From the NCBI RefSeq assembly GCF_008932435.1, contig NZ_WBWE01000007.1, positions 124,001 through 188,000 of the forward strand: 64,000 nucleotides of DNA, given 5' to 3'. Shown here in pieces: positions 63,933-64,000 of this stretch (positions are counted from its first letter, which is position 1; each line of letters begins with the position of its first letter). Source of the stretch: Brucella pseudintermedia. Its GTDB lineage: Bacteria > Pseudomonadota > Alphaproteobacteria > Rhizobiales > Rhizobiaceae. The translations under genes and the position numbers were made by a program. Below the pieces are notes generated by a model, which worked only from the letters and a program-made list of their open reading frames with translations, was not told the DNA's origin and made no database searches.

Positions 63933-64000
63933 ATGAAACAGAAATATGAACGCATTCTTGAACCGACGGACACCTGGGCGATCTTCGATACGTCCTCCGG
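63933..64000 (+). CDS. Start of a hypothetical protein (cut by window end)
   Basis: An open frame begins at ATG 63933 and reads MKQKYERILEPTDTWAIFDT before the window ends. The AGG upstream is weak. About 22 codons are visible, which is too little to assign a family. It is in the same direction as the EAL gene, 100 bases after it. Confidence 0.55.
   Translation, partial: MKQKYERILEPTDTWAIFDTSS

Overview
The window reads as a chromosomal core region of an alphaproteobacterium of the order Hyphomicrobiales (Rhizobiales), most likely Brucella or Ochrobactrum. Supporting signs are the bacterial phosphatidylserine/decarboxylase pair, an IalB-type invasion-associated protein, the full ctaC-ctaD-ctaB-coxF-ctaG-ctaE-DUF983-surf1 oxidase cluster, rhizobial-style intergenic repeats, and a run of orthologues (fabI, aroC, ribB, dxs, tlyA, purF, radA, dnaB, rpsF/rpsR/rplI, the fab cluster, yqgE, two c-di-GMP proteins) in an order I recall from Brucella chromosome I. 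Coding density is high. I see no tRNA, rRNA, insertion sequence, prophage, CRISPR array or obvious genomic island.

Layout. 1-6.6 kb: the end of fabI, a histidine phosphatase, a PhzF-like isomerase, aroC, a ribB fusion, an HDAC-like deacetylase, xseB and a DedA membrane protein. 6.7-15.1 kb: small envelope/stress proteins, a pirin, the dxs-tlyA-rlmD operon, an ArsR-SRPBCC pair with a clear operator, and a LOG protein with an Asp/Glu racemase. 15.2-24.2 kb: a MliC-like protein, a LysM protein, a metal-type ArsR with a large inverted repeat on its start codon, an Atm1-type ABC exporter, psd-pssA, an AAA ATPase, an SDR and purF. 24.4-32.3 kb (minus strand): cvpA, radA, dnaB, cfa, and rpsF-rpsR-DUF2232-rplI. 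32.7-39.6 kb (plus strand): fabD-fabG-acpP-fabF-mltG, then yicC-gmk. 39.6-42.3 kb (minus): an orphan barstar with a coupled small membrane protein, tldD and ialB. 42.7-52.4 kb (plus): the aa3 oxidase cluster, then ispH-thrB-rnhA. 52.5-64 kb: a peroxiredoxin, a DsbD-N-like protein, yqgE, a large GGDEF-EAL protein with a GNAT enzyme, an M16 peptidase, thrC, a lipoprotein, a CSS-EAL phosphodiesterase and the start of one more gene.

How the genes work together: fatty-acid synthesis (fabI, fabD, fabG, acpP, fabF), phospholipid synthesis and modification (pssA, psd, cfa), isoprenoid synthesis by the MEP route (first enzyme dxs, last enzyme ispH), threonine synthesis (thrB, thrC), riboflavin and chorismate synthesis, and assembly of an aa3-type cytochrome c oxidase. 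Two proteins with EAL domains lie within 9 kb and point to local c-di-GMP degradation.

The region is mostly conserved housekeeping, and I did not find a convincing new multi-gene system. The features most worth a second look are non-coding: a two-module dispersed repeat in front of several core genes, G-rich/C-rich inverted repeats bracketing the GGDEF-EAL/GNAT segment, a hairpin that holds the tldD ribosome binding site, and an operator that covers the start codon of a metal-type ArsR next to an Atm1 exporter. Names rest on family recognition by eye, not on a database search.
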